This document shows, piece by piece, positions 16,401 to 25,218 of a DNA stretch of 37,374 nucleotides. Positions within the stretch are counted from its first letter, which is position 1. Each line of letters opens with the position of its first letter. The stretch comes from Clostridiales bacterium (lineage in GTDB: Bacteria; Bacillota; Clostridia; Christensenellales; UBA1242). The stretch lies in NCBI GenBank assembly GCA_015069385.1, contig SVIS01000014.1, positions 1 to 37,374 of the forward strand. Reading direction: 5' to 3'. Below the pieces are notes generated by a model. It saw only the letters and a list, made by a program, of their open reading frames with translations. It was not told the DNA's origin and did no database searches. A program made the translations under genes and the position numbers.

Positions 16401-19400
16401 AGCCAAGAATAAATTTCTTGCTCAGGCACAACTTCTACATCTAAAATGTTTTTTATAGATGTTCCATTTTCTGTATAAACAATTTGATATTTGCCAACAA
16501 GGTCTTGGGCTCTCCAATTAATAACACCATGTTCAACATAAGAATTAATTGAATTTAAGACCGTAATATTAATAACATTAGATGTTTTGCCGTTAAGAAT
16601 ATTAGAGTTATTTCCCTTAACAGTTACATAAAGTTTAGTATAGGTACTATCTAAAATTCCATCTTGTATTAATTGAGTTAAATTAAATGAAAGAAGTTCT
16701 GAATTATTAATGCCTGTTGCTGTTAATGTTGCTATTTCTTTTTCATTATCTATATTTAATTCATCATCGTGATACACACCAATTAAACTATAAGTTGGCG
16801 CTGAAGAGAAATAAGTTTGATTTACATTTACATTGTTAAATTCTAAAGTATATAAACCATTTGTTGCCACTGCCGTAACACTAGGTGCACTTGCAACATA
16901 TTTTGTTCCAAGATTTAAGAAGTTAGATGAGAATCTAGCCTCTATTTCACCAGTAGAATATTTTAGCATACCATCGCCAATAAGTTTAACTTGTATTTCA
17001 TAATCACCTTGTGGCAAGTTGCTTGCAAATTTATTAAAACCATAATTTACAGAAGCAAAACCACCTTCGAGTTCATAACGTAAAAGATTAAAATAATGTT
17101 TAATTGTTTCTGCTTGTTCGCCGGCAATTAAATCTACCATAGAACTAAGTGAAGCATATTGAGAGTCTGACATATATACAAAATTACCCACTGAAGAAGT
17201 ATATGTATAGGTTTTAACAGGAGCCGTTTTTGATGTAAATGTTAGAACAAACTTTTGAGAGAATATGCCATCTAATGAAAGTTGGAATGGTTTTTTAACA
17301 ACATAGCCTTGTGCCATAGAAAGCCAGCTGCTATCTGTGAATTCCCAATAGAAAGCACCATTTTTCATTATTGGTTGTTCAGGCGTTCCTACTTTTGAAA
17401 TTTTAACAACTTTTTCTTGCTGTGTTTCGCTGTCTACCATAGTAAAGTAACTCATACTGCTGGCAAGTATTGTAACATCGGTTGAATTTATAGCACGCAT
17501 TCCAAAATTAGAATAAACTTTATCAGCTTCTAAGTCTTGCATTGTTAATGCTACGTTTGTTGTTGAATTACTAAATTCTCTATAATAAACATCTTCAACG
17601 TATGTCAAATATTTATTTGCACCTGATACTGTTGTATACCTTAAACATAATTCTGATAACGAATCAGTTGTATATGTTGCGTAAATAGATACCTTATTTA
17701 ATTTAGTAACTCTTAATTCTTGCGTGAAATCAGCAGATAAGTAAGCAAGACGTCCTTCAGTTAGGTCTGTGCTACCTAGTTGTAAATATTTAATATAATG
17801 TACACCTGCTGCAAGTTGATCATTTGCGTCTATTGTATAAGAATTATCTGCTAAATATTCAAGTAAACCATCTACACTAATTAAATAGCCATTTGATGCT
17901 TTTGTATTTTGTGTCCAAGTAGCCATTGTTGTTGCATAATCTAAACTTACTTTATCTGGTTTAATTGGATGATATAATTCAACAGTTTGACTTTCGTTTG
18001 TTATTCTTGAAACTTTAATATAATCTTCTGTAGTGCCATCATATTCAACTAATGCATAGTTAGAATACACACAATTTTCTTTTAATGTTTTATTGTAAAT
18101 TTTAATATACAATTCGCCCAATTCATCTATTTTTGCGTTTAGCGCTGGGCTATGATAATAGGTCATTGCATTGTTTAATGGATATGCTGTATAAGCAGTA
18201 AGTATATACTCACCAATAGAGGCTTGTGCTAAGTCAGAAAAAGCAACTATTGCATATTCAGAAACATCGGCAATTGCGGTAAAAGTAAAGTAACCATTTT
18301 CAATTTTTAAGTCAGATATTTCTGGCATTTTTGTTACAGTATATTTACTAGAATAATCACCATCTAAAATAATTCCTGTTGAAATTGGTGTTTGAGTAAT
18401 ATTACCAATTGCCCTAATGGCTATAACATGGTCACCACTTGTAATTTCTGGGTTTGAAAGTTTTTCTGAACGTGTTGTACCATATCCAGTATAGAATATT
18501 GTGTTGTCTATATTCATTTTATAATCTGTAGCATTATTTACTGCACTCCAAACAACTGCACCATATTCAGTAGTAATTGTGTTAACAAGCCCAAGTTTTG
18601 TACCATTTATTATGCTTGCTTTACTATTTAAATAAGTACCTGAACCAACTGCTACAACCTCTATTTTCCAAGCAGAACCAAGAGATGCAATTATTTCATC
18701 AGAAACAACAAAATCTACATTTCCGGTAACATAATATGAGGTTTGCGCAACTTTGATTGTTACATTTGCACAATTAGTATTTGAGTTAGTTGCCATAAAA
18801 TGGATACTACCTGTATTATCTCTAACCATTCTTAAATTAGAAAGTGGTGAAAGCAATGTTAATGTATTTGTTGCTTTGTTAGAAACAATATATTTTGAAT
18901 TTTGATTTTGTGCAACTACAGCAAATGTAATATCTTTTTGTGTAGATAAGTCTACAATTACTGTTTCATTATTACTATTTAAATAACTAAATTCTGTTGG
19001 AATATACCATACATATTTTAAATCTTCTGTTTGTTGTAAAACAACTTCTTTATTAATAACAATGTTATCATCAATTGTTGCTGTAACAAAAATTTTAGTG
19101 TTTTCTGGGTAATTTTCGTAATTTTCAACTATCATTTTATCACCAGAAAAACTAATTTCTGGTTTTTCTAATCTTATAAATTCAGCACGGGTTAGGCTAG
19201 AAAGTGTTGTCGTTCCATCACCAGTTGCATAAAGTGTTAAATTAATAATTCCACTAAACTCATCGTTTAATGCTGTTTTAAACAAGTCTGAGGTTGAAAT
19301 GCTGTTTTCATAAGTAGCTGCATTAGTTTTTATTTCACCATTAATATCTGTATAATCATAAATTAATCTATATTTATTTGCATTTGCAACTTTACCCCAT

Positions 19401-22400
19401 GCAATTGTTCCTTGGTCATTTAACAAAACATTTGCTGATTGAGATAATCTTGTAACAGAAACACTTTGACTATAGTTAGAACTAATAGAATCATTAGCGC
19501 CAAGTGCCATAACAGAAACAGTCCAAACTCCTGGCTTTTTAAACAAGTCGCTATCAGAACTTACTGTATATGCCCCTGTTGTTTCAATTGTTTGAGTTTT
19601 GCCATCATTCTCTATTTTAATAATATAACCAGCAATTTCAACATTGGTTGAATCTATGTTCCAAGAAATTGTAAGTTCATTTTGAGCAAGCATATCTGAC
19701 TCTAAAACTTTAATAGCAACATTGTATGGAGCATTAATAATTTTAAGTATAATATCTTGGCTATAACTAGAAGATAAATAGTTTACCTCTTCTACGCTAG
19801 CCACATACTCGCCAACTTTCTTTTGAATTGAAATATATTTTGTTCCAGAAAGTTTTGATAAAATTGTTTGATATTTGCTAGTAGTTAAATCAAAACTATT
19901 AACATCGGCTGGGGTTAAAGTTTCTAAGTGAGGCTCTGTGCCTTGGTTATCAAAGAATTTAACTACATATTCGTAAGCTGTAACTGGAGCAGTTCCCTCT
20001 TTTGCCCAACTTACAATATTATTATATATTTTTAAATTGTTTGTAATATTTAATGCTTCTAATCTTGCAAAAGTATAAGTTACGGTGGCGCTATCTAAAT
20101 AGAATGTATAATTGTTTGCTTTGCCCAAAGCCGAATATTTTGCTTGTAAAACCTCACTTACACCTGTAATTTGGCTTACACTTGCTATTTCTTGACCATC
20201 TTTAACAAGTACAGCTTTGCTTGCACCTGTCTGAGTAGGTGCAACTAATTGTTCATCTTGTGTAATTGTTAATTGTTCTAACGCTTGCAAGCGAGTAACA
20301 TTAAAGACATAAATATGAATGTTATTTTCTTGAACTTGTGTTAATGACATTAAATAAGTCTTTGCTTCTTCAAATGTTGTAGAATCTAAAGAATGTTGAC
20401 CTTGTGTAAGATTTGTATATTCATTAGTGCCATCAAATAACATATAAGTACAATTTGTTTTTGTATTCCAAGTTATATTTATTTCATTAGATTCTTCTGT
20501 TATTTGCAAATTTAAATCATTATTTGCGTAACTAAGTTCAATATTTCCAGAATTTGAACCAATATAATAAGTAGAAAGTTCACCCTTATTACCGCTTACA
20601 AAAGCACCATTTTCATATTGACCAGCAATTTCACCAGTAAGTCCATTTAGTAATTTTGCTTGCAAATTACCCTGAATACCCTCAATTAAATCAAAACCAT
20701 ATGTTTCGAATGGGAATTTTGATAAATCTATTTGAGTTTGATTAAAAAGTGGAATGCTTTGCTCATTTGTTCCTTGTTGTATGTTTAAATACATACTAAA
20801 GTTAGAATTTGAGTTATTTAAAGTCCAAGATATCAATAATCCTTGTGCCTTAACAGATATTTGTGCTCTTGATAATTTAAACTCAGAATAATCACTATCT
20901 ATATAATATACATTATTATAATTTGTTACATTTGCAATATATTTAATTTTTACATTAAATTCATTTACATCAGAAGATAATTGATTGGTTTCTACATTAT
21001 TTACAAGAACAACGTAGTCTTGAATATAATTTTGTTCTTTTGTTGTAGTTATAACTTCTAAGGAAGAAAGACTAAACGAAGTAGGTGCATAAATTTTATC
21101 AACTTCAATTTCTGCGTTTTCGCTTTGCAAGTAATATGCGTTTAGTGTATTAGTTGCATATACTTCTATATTATAAATTGTTCCATTATCTCCAATACCC
21201 ACATTTTTAAAAGTATTAGTAATGTCAACAATTAAAGTGTCCATTGATCTATGGTGTACTGAGTCCAACTCTAATCCATTTATTACTACTGTATAATAGT
21301 TTGCATTTGCAACTGGAGTAATATTTAATTGATAGCCATCATTAGCACGGGCAAATACTACGCTTGGAGTCGCAAGTTGTCTATAAATATCAAAATTTAA
21401 AGTTGCAGGAGTAAATGCATCTAAAATTAAAGTTTTTACATCAGTTTTGCGTAAACTTGAAGAATAAACAGTCATGTCGTAATTGCCAACAGGCAAATTG
21501 CCATAATCTAAATAAGTATTTGTTGTTGCACCTGAGGTTGTTGTTTCGCCAGTGATTTCATAATTAAAAATTACATCACTATTATCACTTATCTTATTCC
21601 AAGTTATTTTTTCATTTTGTTCATCTTGGCTAAGTGTAACTGTTTGAAGCCTTTCTACATAAATTAAGGTTTCTCCATCTATAACATAGAAATTTTGAGC
21701 ATCGTTACCTGAAGCGGTAATTTTAATTGTATATATACCAGCAGAAGCAAAAAGTTCATTTACCAAACCATAGTTTTCGTTTGTAAGTGTAAGTGAAGTT
21801 GTTGCATTGTTAAATATTTTTTGAACAACAAAGTTATTTGCGTATGCTTGAGATAACCCACTTATTACATAATTACCTTGGTTGTCTACTCCTTGCGTGA
21901 GTGTTGTAATTTCACCAAGTTTTACAACAGTAACTTTCTGACTTGGGTTAGAAGAAATTTGATCAGCAGATTTTGCTTTATTAATTAAACTAAAATTGTA
22001 AATTCCACTTTGAGAAAAATCATAAACGAGTTTGCCCTCTTGTGAAATATTTTGCGTGTTGATTTGAGTATCTTTTTCAATTACAAGTTCAAGATCTAAC
22101 ATTAAAGTTGCATCAAAGTTATTTACCGAAATTTCTTGCAATTCTTTATTAAATAATAGGCTTGGTGCTTCAAGTTTTACTAACGTTTGAGTTTGAGTTG
22201 CTCCACTTGTTAAATATTGTTCATTTAAGCCAACGGCTTCTACTGTAACAAAATATTTTCCTGCGCTAAAATTTTCAAAAGTATATGTATAATCAGTTCC
22301 GTTATATGCAATTTGTCTTGTTGCAACAAGTTCCGAAACATCTTCTGATTGCCTATATATTTTAAGTAAATATTCACCAACACCCAATTGAGTATCTTGC

Positions 22401-23266
22401 CATGAAATTACTCCGCTGTTCACTTCAATGGTTGGAGCGTTTAATCTGGTTAAAGTTAAAACTTCACTTTGCGAGCCAAACACATTTTCGCCTTGTTCTT
22501 CGGAAACCGAAATTACCGAAATTGAGTATGTTTGTTCTATAGCCAATGCTATAGTATAACTTGTTCCATAAACAATATCACTAAGAACACCATCTTTTTT
22601 TACATAGAACATATATGAATCTTGACATTCCCAAGTAAGCATTTTATTTTCGTTATTATATTCTAGGTTATATGGTGCAGATAGTTTTTTAAATGAATAA
22701 ACGTCACTTGCCACTGATGCATCAATACCTGCACGTGCCACGCACTCTACTGTAACAGAATAATCACCAGCATTTGGTATTTCATATGAGTTTGTGTTAA
22801 CGTAAACTTCTTCTTGTGGAACATTGTTGCAAGTTATGTTAAGTTTATACACATTTGCAACTGTTTGTCCGCAATAAACATTGTCCCATACTAAACTAGA
22901 AGTTATTTCATCGTAATGTACATTGGTTGGTGCACTAAACGACACACCTTGCCCAGAAACAACAACTTCCAAAAAGCCATCGTAACCTTTTGCCGTAATA
23001 ATTGCCGTACCCGAAACCGAACCAGAAGCCAATGTATATCTTGAGGTAACAAAAACAATTTGAGAGTTACTACTTTCAAAAACAACGTTTTCTATTTCTG
23101 CCCCCGAAACAGTTACATAATCTTTTAAATCAATTTCTTGATTTAACCCCATTTGTACTGGTTGAGAATTAAATGTAACAGTTACATCTCCACAAGCAGT
23201 CATTAAAAATGTGCCAAACAATATGGCAGTAAAACAAATAAGAAGTTTTAAATTTAATTTTTTCAT
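13493..23266 (-). CDS. Giant repeat lipoprotein with FN3-like repeats and GLUG motifs
   Basis: The ATG at 23266 (about 3,257 residues) is preferred over a start 14 codons upstream, because it has AAAGGAA and begins a clean lipoprotein signal with lipobox LMTAC (Cys 25). From about residue 30 to 2,820 there are several tens of immunoglobulin/fibronectin-III-like units of roughly 90 residues. Each runs approximately 'L..P....G.I.W....A..Y.L.I......Y....V.A.G....S..S....V..L'. After FASGRGTEEEPYV (about 2,825) a different C-terminal region follows, with GLUG-type repeats at about 3,035–3,170 (YVGGLVAYNQ, YVGGLVAKNS, FVGGLIGWSEG), as in bacterial adhesins. It is lipid-anchored and probably projects far from the membrane. 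An adhesive or surface-spanning role is inference; no enzyme motif is visible. Confidence 0.85.
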   Translation of the reverse strand: MKKLNLKLLICFTAILFGTFLMTACGDVTVTFNSQPVQMGLNQEIDLKDYVTVSGAEIENVVFESSNSQIVFVTSRYTLASGSVSGTAIITAKGYDGFLEVVVSGQGVSFSAPTNVHYDEITSSLVWDNVYCGQTVANVYKLNITCNNVPQEEVYVNTNSYEIPNAGDYSVTVECVARAGIDASVASDVYSFKKLSAPYNLEYNNENKMLTWECQDSYMFYVKKDGVLSDIVYGTSYTIALAIEQTYSISVISVSEEQGENVFGSQSEVLTLTRLNAPTIEVNSGVISWQDTQLGVGEYLLKIYRQSEDVSELVATRQIAYNGTDYTYTFENFSAGKYFVTVEAVGLNEQYLTSGATQTQTLVKLEAPSLLFNKELQEISVNNFDATLMLDLELVIEKDTQINTQNISQEGKLVYDFSQSGIYNFSLINKAKSADQISSNPSQKVTVVKLGEITTLTQGVDNQGNYVISGLSQAYANNFVVQKIFNNATTSLTLTNENYGLVNELFASAGIYTIKITASGNDAQNFYVIDGETLIYVERLQTVTLSQDEQNEKITWNKISDNSDVIFNYEITGETTTSGATTNTYLDYGNLPVGNYDMTVYSSSLRKTDVKTLILDAFTPATLNFDIYRQLATPSVVFARANDGYQLNITPVANANYYTVVINGLELDSVHHRSMDTLIVDITNTFKNVGIGDNGTIYNIEVYATNTLNAYYLQSENAEIEVDKIYAPTSFSLSSLEVITTTKEQNYIQDYVVLVNNVETNQLSSDVNEFNVKIKYIANVTNYNNVYYIDSDYSEFKLSRAQISVKAQGLLISWTLNNSNSNFSMYLNIQQGTNEQSIPLFNQTQIDLSKFPFETYGFDLIEGIQGNLQAKLLNGLTGEIAGQYENGAFVSGNKGELSTYYIGSNSGNIELSYANNDLNLQITEESNEINITWNTKTNCTYMLFDGTNEYTNLTQGQHSLDSTTFEEAKTYLMSLTQVQENNIHIYVFNVTRLQALEQLTITQDEQLVAPTQTGASKAVLVKDGQEIASVSQITGVSEVLQAKYSALGKANNYTFYLDSATVTYTFARLEALNITNNLKIYNNIVSWAKEGTAPVTAYEYVVKFFDNQGTEPHLETLTPADVNSFDLTTSKYQTILSKLSGTKYISIQKKVGEYVASVEEVNYLSSSYSQDIILKIINAPYNVAIKVLESDMLAQNELTISWNIDSTNVEIAGYIIKIENDGKTQTIETTGAYTVSSDSDLFKKPGVWTVSVMALGANDSISSNYSQSVSVTRLSQSANVLLNDQGTIAWGKVANANKYRLIYDYTDINGEIKTNAATYENSISTSDLFKTALNDEFSGIINLTLYATGDGTTTLSSLTRAEFIRLEKPEISFSGDKMIVENYENYPENTKIFVTATIDDNIVINKEVVLQQTEDLKYVWYIPTEFSYLNSNNETVIVDLSTQKDITFAVVAQNQNSKYIVSNKATNTLTLLSPLSNLRMVRDNTGSIHFMATNSNTNCANVTIKVAQTSYYVTGNVDFVVSDEIIASLGSAWKIEVVAVGSGTYLNSKASIINGTKLGLVNTITTEYGAVVWSAVNNATDYKMNIDNTIFYTGYGTTRSEKLSNPEITSGDHVIAIRAIGNITQTPISTGIILDGDYSSKYTVTKMPEISDLKIENGYFTFTAIADVSEYAIVAFSDLAQASIGEYILTAYTAYPLNNAMTYYHSPALNAKIDELGELYIKIYNKTLKENCVYSNYALVEYDGTTEDYIKVSRITNESQTVELYHPIKPDKVSLDYATTMATWTQNTKASNGYLISVDGLLEYLADNSYTIDANDQLAAGVHYIKYLQLGSTDLTEGRLAYLSADFTQELRVTKLNKVSIYATYTTDSLSELCLRYTTVSGANKYLTYVEDVYYREFSNSTTNVALTMQDLEADKVYSNFGMRAINSTDVTILASSMSYFTMVDSETQQEKVVKISKVGTPEQPIMKNGAFYWEFTDSSWLSMAQGYVVKKPFQLSLDGIFSQKFVLTFTSKTAPVKTYTYTSSVGNFVYMSDSQYASLSSMVDLIAGEQAETIKHYFNLLRYELEGGFASVNYGFNKFASNLPQGDYEIQVKLIGDGMLKYSTGEIEARFSSNFLNLGTKYVASAPSVTAVATNGLYTLEFNNVNVNQTYFSSAPTYSLIGVYHDDELNIDNEKEIATLTATGINNSELLSFNLTQLIQDGILDSTYTKLYVTVKGNNSNILNGKTSNVINITVLNSINSYVEHGVINWRAQDLVGKYQIVYTENGTSIKNILDVEVVPEQEIYSWLGRELVETKQYNVTLQACGLVDGKIKNAETLTMSGKITSIGSVTKLACINKNVNAVDISNGLFTWDSVTNASAYDVKYVLSSGGTEVVKTIYDTFYETEVTNSSVYLYYFMAIGTQSQELTDSSITYVNSEYSAQNQAIRLLGIESVIFKDGIIEFTPLVYTDYYKLTFYKQDANGEASEKLEVFTTTLSYDTNTNPSLLACGQYLVNVQTVYQNKTVMETDSNTYYLISQKAETSYYKFDSVYNISIQNGVISWKYDNIDNKNTNDYQFVLTFTTDTQTVTKTVAGNLTSYEGVVFEDILTSDIITLSISVYPSSTAVGNYVKSVATTYTNIHQYEKVDETKINISITEESQLLVDWSEGAAGSSSSFKYEVECIANGITKKFITLEPKFIAGENNDISFNLSGEYTLQIRIRVIPTIDNYISSAWTNPKEITRPQSVSNLTYDTIKQVLTWDKYEGSNNWDSYEYKIRDQVTYINSSGEEVTEIYILTANLADNSYTPFVIGTHILEVAVIVSNSNGDGFMSEYVGVQDAVFNLFASGRGTEEEPYVVSSETHFSNMAYRLAKDSKLNQYYRGVVVDGEVVLEETKTTDLSTLFFFKQAGHITLTKNGSTNTTLYVDNIGDFNNVYDGDFYSITFNYTHIYGTTDFAHVAIFKTLGSSAVIKNIKLLFTMSISGGDRVRGNNVTAHINVLSEYNYGVVSNVTIGQLGDSVQILAYSLGMDMSFVAWYNYGTITNVVNNYNVTIAEKNSNAQQQVQYAAISVNNYGTLNSVKNRGNINIDGTDVYVGGLVAYNQTSASITAGANSGNIDIYYLKSSVSYVGGLVAKNSNGVLAYTYNTGNITVNSATTCSAFVGGLIGWSEGDNISYSYANFTPNTEIANFNIYQIIGYLKSGQNKASYVYYKQVSGFVHVNGSAGTGFKAYVTSPAEDGVELYGSSSLFNRTDVDVNGNPKLSFEAAFEAIQWKEID

Positions 23267-23334
23267 ACAAATTCCTTTTGCGAATATTCGTATTTTTTGC
23301 TTTTGCAAACAATATGCGCAGTCTAATCAAAAAT

Positions 23335-23364
23335 ATATTACCACTTTTTACAAACTTTTATCAA
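23335..23364 (-). promoter_or_regulatory. Candidate promoter of the giant lipoprotein gene
   Basis: TTGATA (23359–23364) and TAATAT (23335–23340) have an 18-bp spacer on the minus strand. The predicted leader is about 60 nt and contains the palindrome CGAATATTCG at 23281–23290. Confidence 0.45.
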
Positions 23365-23459
23365 ACAAAAAAGCGTTTATAAAAAATATTTTAATATTTT
23401 TATATATCAAAACCCCAAATAAATTATTTAGTAAATTTAAAATTATTTTTAAATAATAA

Positions 23460-23496
23460 AAAAATGCGTGAAAATATTTAAATTTCACGCATTTTT
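23460..23496 (-). terminator. Terminator of the SipL-like gene
   Basis: A perfect 14-bp stem (23460–23473 with 23483–23496) with A/T tails lies 15 bp after the stop at 23511. Confidence 0.85.
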
Positions 23497-23510
23497 AATA
23501 TTTTTTTATT

Positions 23511-25055
23511 TTAATGTTCTAATTTTCTTTGTTTTTGATAATAAATGGCAATATTTTCGTCTTTTTCTAATGGGTCTGTTAAGTTTGGATTTTGATTTGC
23601 AATAATTTCGCTAGGTATTTTTAAGTTTTTTGCTATATCCCAAAAACTTTCGCCTTTTTTAGCAAAATATATTTCTAAAGCACTATCTTTTACCGGCAAT
23701 ATTTCTAGATTTTCCGTTTTTGTAACCATGCAGATATTGGTTGCTCGACTTACATTAACATATGCTTTTGCTTTTGCATCAAAATATATTTCTCTACCAC
23801 GTTTAACCATTACATCAACATCATATAAGCACACATAAGACTCAAGCAAAACATCTGAATTTAAATCAACTTTTTTATCAAGTACAAAAGGAATTTCAAT
23901 TTGAACAGACTGCAAACCTCCAAGTTCATCATTTAAATAAATTACATTGGCAGTAGTTATACCCTCAACATATAAAACTCCATCATCAACATAACTATTG
24001 CTAACAATTGAGCAAACATTTGTTGTTGCAACATATTTATCTACTCTTGGCTCTTCATCAGTTAATACAACGTTTCCTTCTAGTTTACCTTCTAAAAATT
24101 CAGGTTGCAAATTAACAAAATTAATACATTCATCTTTTTGAACAGAAATTATATTTTCAGTTGAATAAACATCTTGGCATGCTAAAATTTTATGACATTC
24201 ATATAAATTATAACACGCAACAATAGGAATATTTAATGATATTATTGTTTCGTTATTTTCTTTTTCTTCTAATTCTACTTGAACATGTTCATTTAAAACA
24301 TGTGTTATTACATCGACAATCGAGTCTCTGTTTACGCCCTCTGCCTCGATTTCTTGTTTAAAATTTTTGGAGATTGTAATTGTTTCAAGTTCTGCAATTT
24401 CCTGATTATTCACATAAACTACTTTAGCATATAACTGCCCCTCTACCTGAATAAAGTTGGTGCCTGCTGTATAGTTTTGAACTGTTGTTTCTACGTTTGT
24501 CATTAATATTTTTTTTACGCCATCTTTTACAGCAGCCTGCATATTTTCTTCAAATTTGTCGCAATTTTGTTTTTCAAACGCAACAATTTCTTGCTCTTGT
24601 TGTTTTATATATAAATCACCGCTAGCCTCTTTAAGCATTGGCATTTCTAAATTTTTTACAACAACACCTTCAACATTTAACGTAGTAATGACCCTTATTT
24701 GGTTTGCAAGAACTTTGTCTATATCTGTGCTTACAACCTTTATTCTTGCATTAATTTTTGAGTTGGCATTTATTTGTTCATTTGATATTTTACAATTAAA
24801 AGGGCTAACCGCTGTTTGGTTGTTAATTTCACCATCTTGTGTTACATAAACAACATTTAAGATTATATTTCCTCCAACATTGCATTCTTTTTCTAATGTT
24901 TCAAGAGGAAAATTAATATCATATTTAGCACTAGCAGAAAGAACCTTTTTAACTTCCACCTCACCATCTATACTTATATTATTTTCAACTGTTATTTGCT
25001 CCTCTGGCAATTTATGCTTTTGAAGCAAACGAATATTTTCGTAAATATTTTCCAT
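23511..25055 (-). CDS. sipL: SipL-like spore morphogenesis protein (DUF3794 repeats plus LysM)
   Basis: A 514-residue protein with no signal peptide. About residues 30–450 consist of repeated DUF3794 (SPOCS) units with alternating beta-strand patterns, for example EGQLYAKVVYVNNQEIAELE and VEGITTANVIYLNDELGGLQ. Residues about 463–507 form a LysM domain (FAKKGESFWDIAKNLKIPSE, NPNLTDPLEKDENIAIYY). This order and length match SipL of Clostridioides difficile, which binds SpoIVA and directs coat assembly around the forespore. It lies 163 bp downstream of spoIIE on the same strand, with a candidate sigma-E-type promoter between. GGAGG supports the start. A SafA or SpoVID-like role would be the alternative, but domain order favours SipL. 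Confidence 0.8.
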   Translation of the reverse strand: MENIYENIRLLQKHKLPEEQITVENNISIDGEVEVKKVLSASAKYDINFPLETLEKECNVGGNIILNVVYVTQDGEINNQTAVSPFNCKISNEQINANSKINARIKVVSTDIDKVLANQIRVITTLNVEGVVVKNLEMPMLKEASGDLYIKQQEQEIVAFEKQNCDKFEENMQAAVKDGVKKILMTNVETTVQNYTAGTNFIQVEGQLYAKVVYVNNQEIAELETITISKNFKQEIEAEGVNRDSIVDVITHVLNEHVQVELEEKENNETIISLNIPIVACYNLYECHKILACQDVYSTENIISVQKDECINFVNLQPEFLEGKLEGNVVLTDEEPRVDKYVATTNVCSIVSNSYVDDGVLYVEGITTANVIYLNDELGGLQSVQIEIPFVLDKKVDLNSDVLLESYVCLYDVDVMVKRGREIYFDAKAKAYVNVSRATNICMVTKTENLEILPVKDSALEIYFAKKGESFWDIAKNLKIPSEIIANQNPNLTDPLEKDENIAIYYQKQRKLEH

Positions 25056-25075
25056 AAAACCTCCACTGTTAAAAT

Positions 25076-25105
25076 ATTTTATTTTTAAACATTTACAAAT
25101 ATGCC
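25076..25105 (-). promoter_or_regulatory. Candidate sigma-E-type promoter of the SipL-like gene
   Basis: On the minus strand GGCATATT (25098–25105) matches the -35 of the mother-cell factor sigma-E. After 14 bp comes AATAAAAT (25076–25083), six of eight matches to CATACAAT. The position fits a short leader. The A/T-rich background makes chance matches likely. Confidence 0.4.
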
Positions 25106-25218
25106 TAAAAATTTATTTGCCTCAAGTGATTACAAAAAACTACAAATTACAACAAAAAATAAACAAATTCCTTAAAAATCGTTAAAAAATTATAAAATAT
25201 TTATTTTTTTGACATTTT

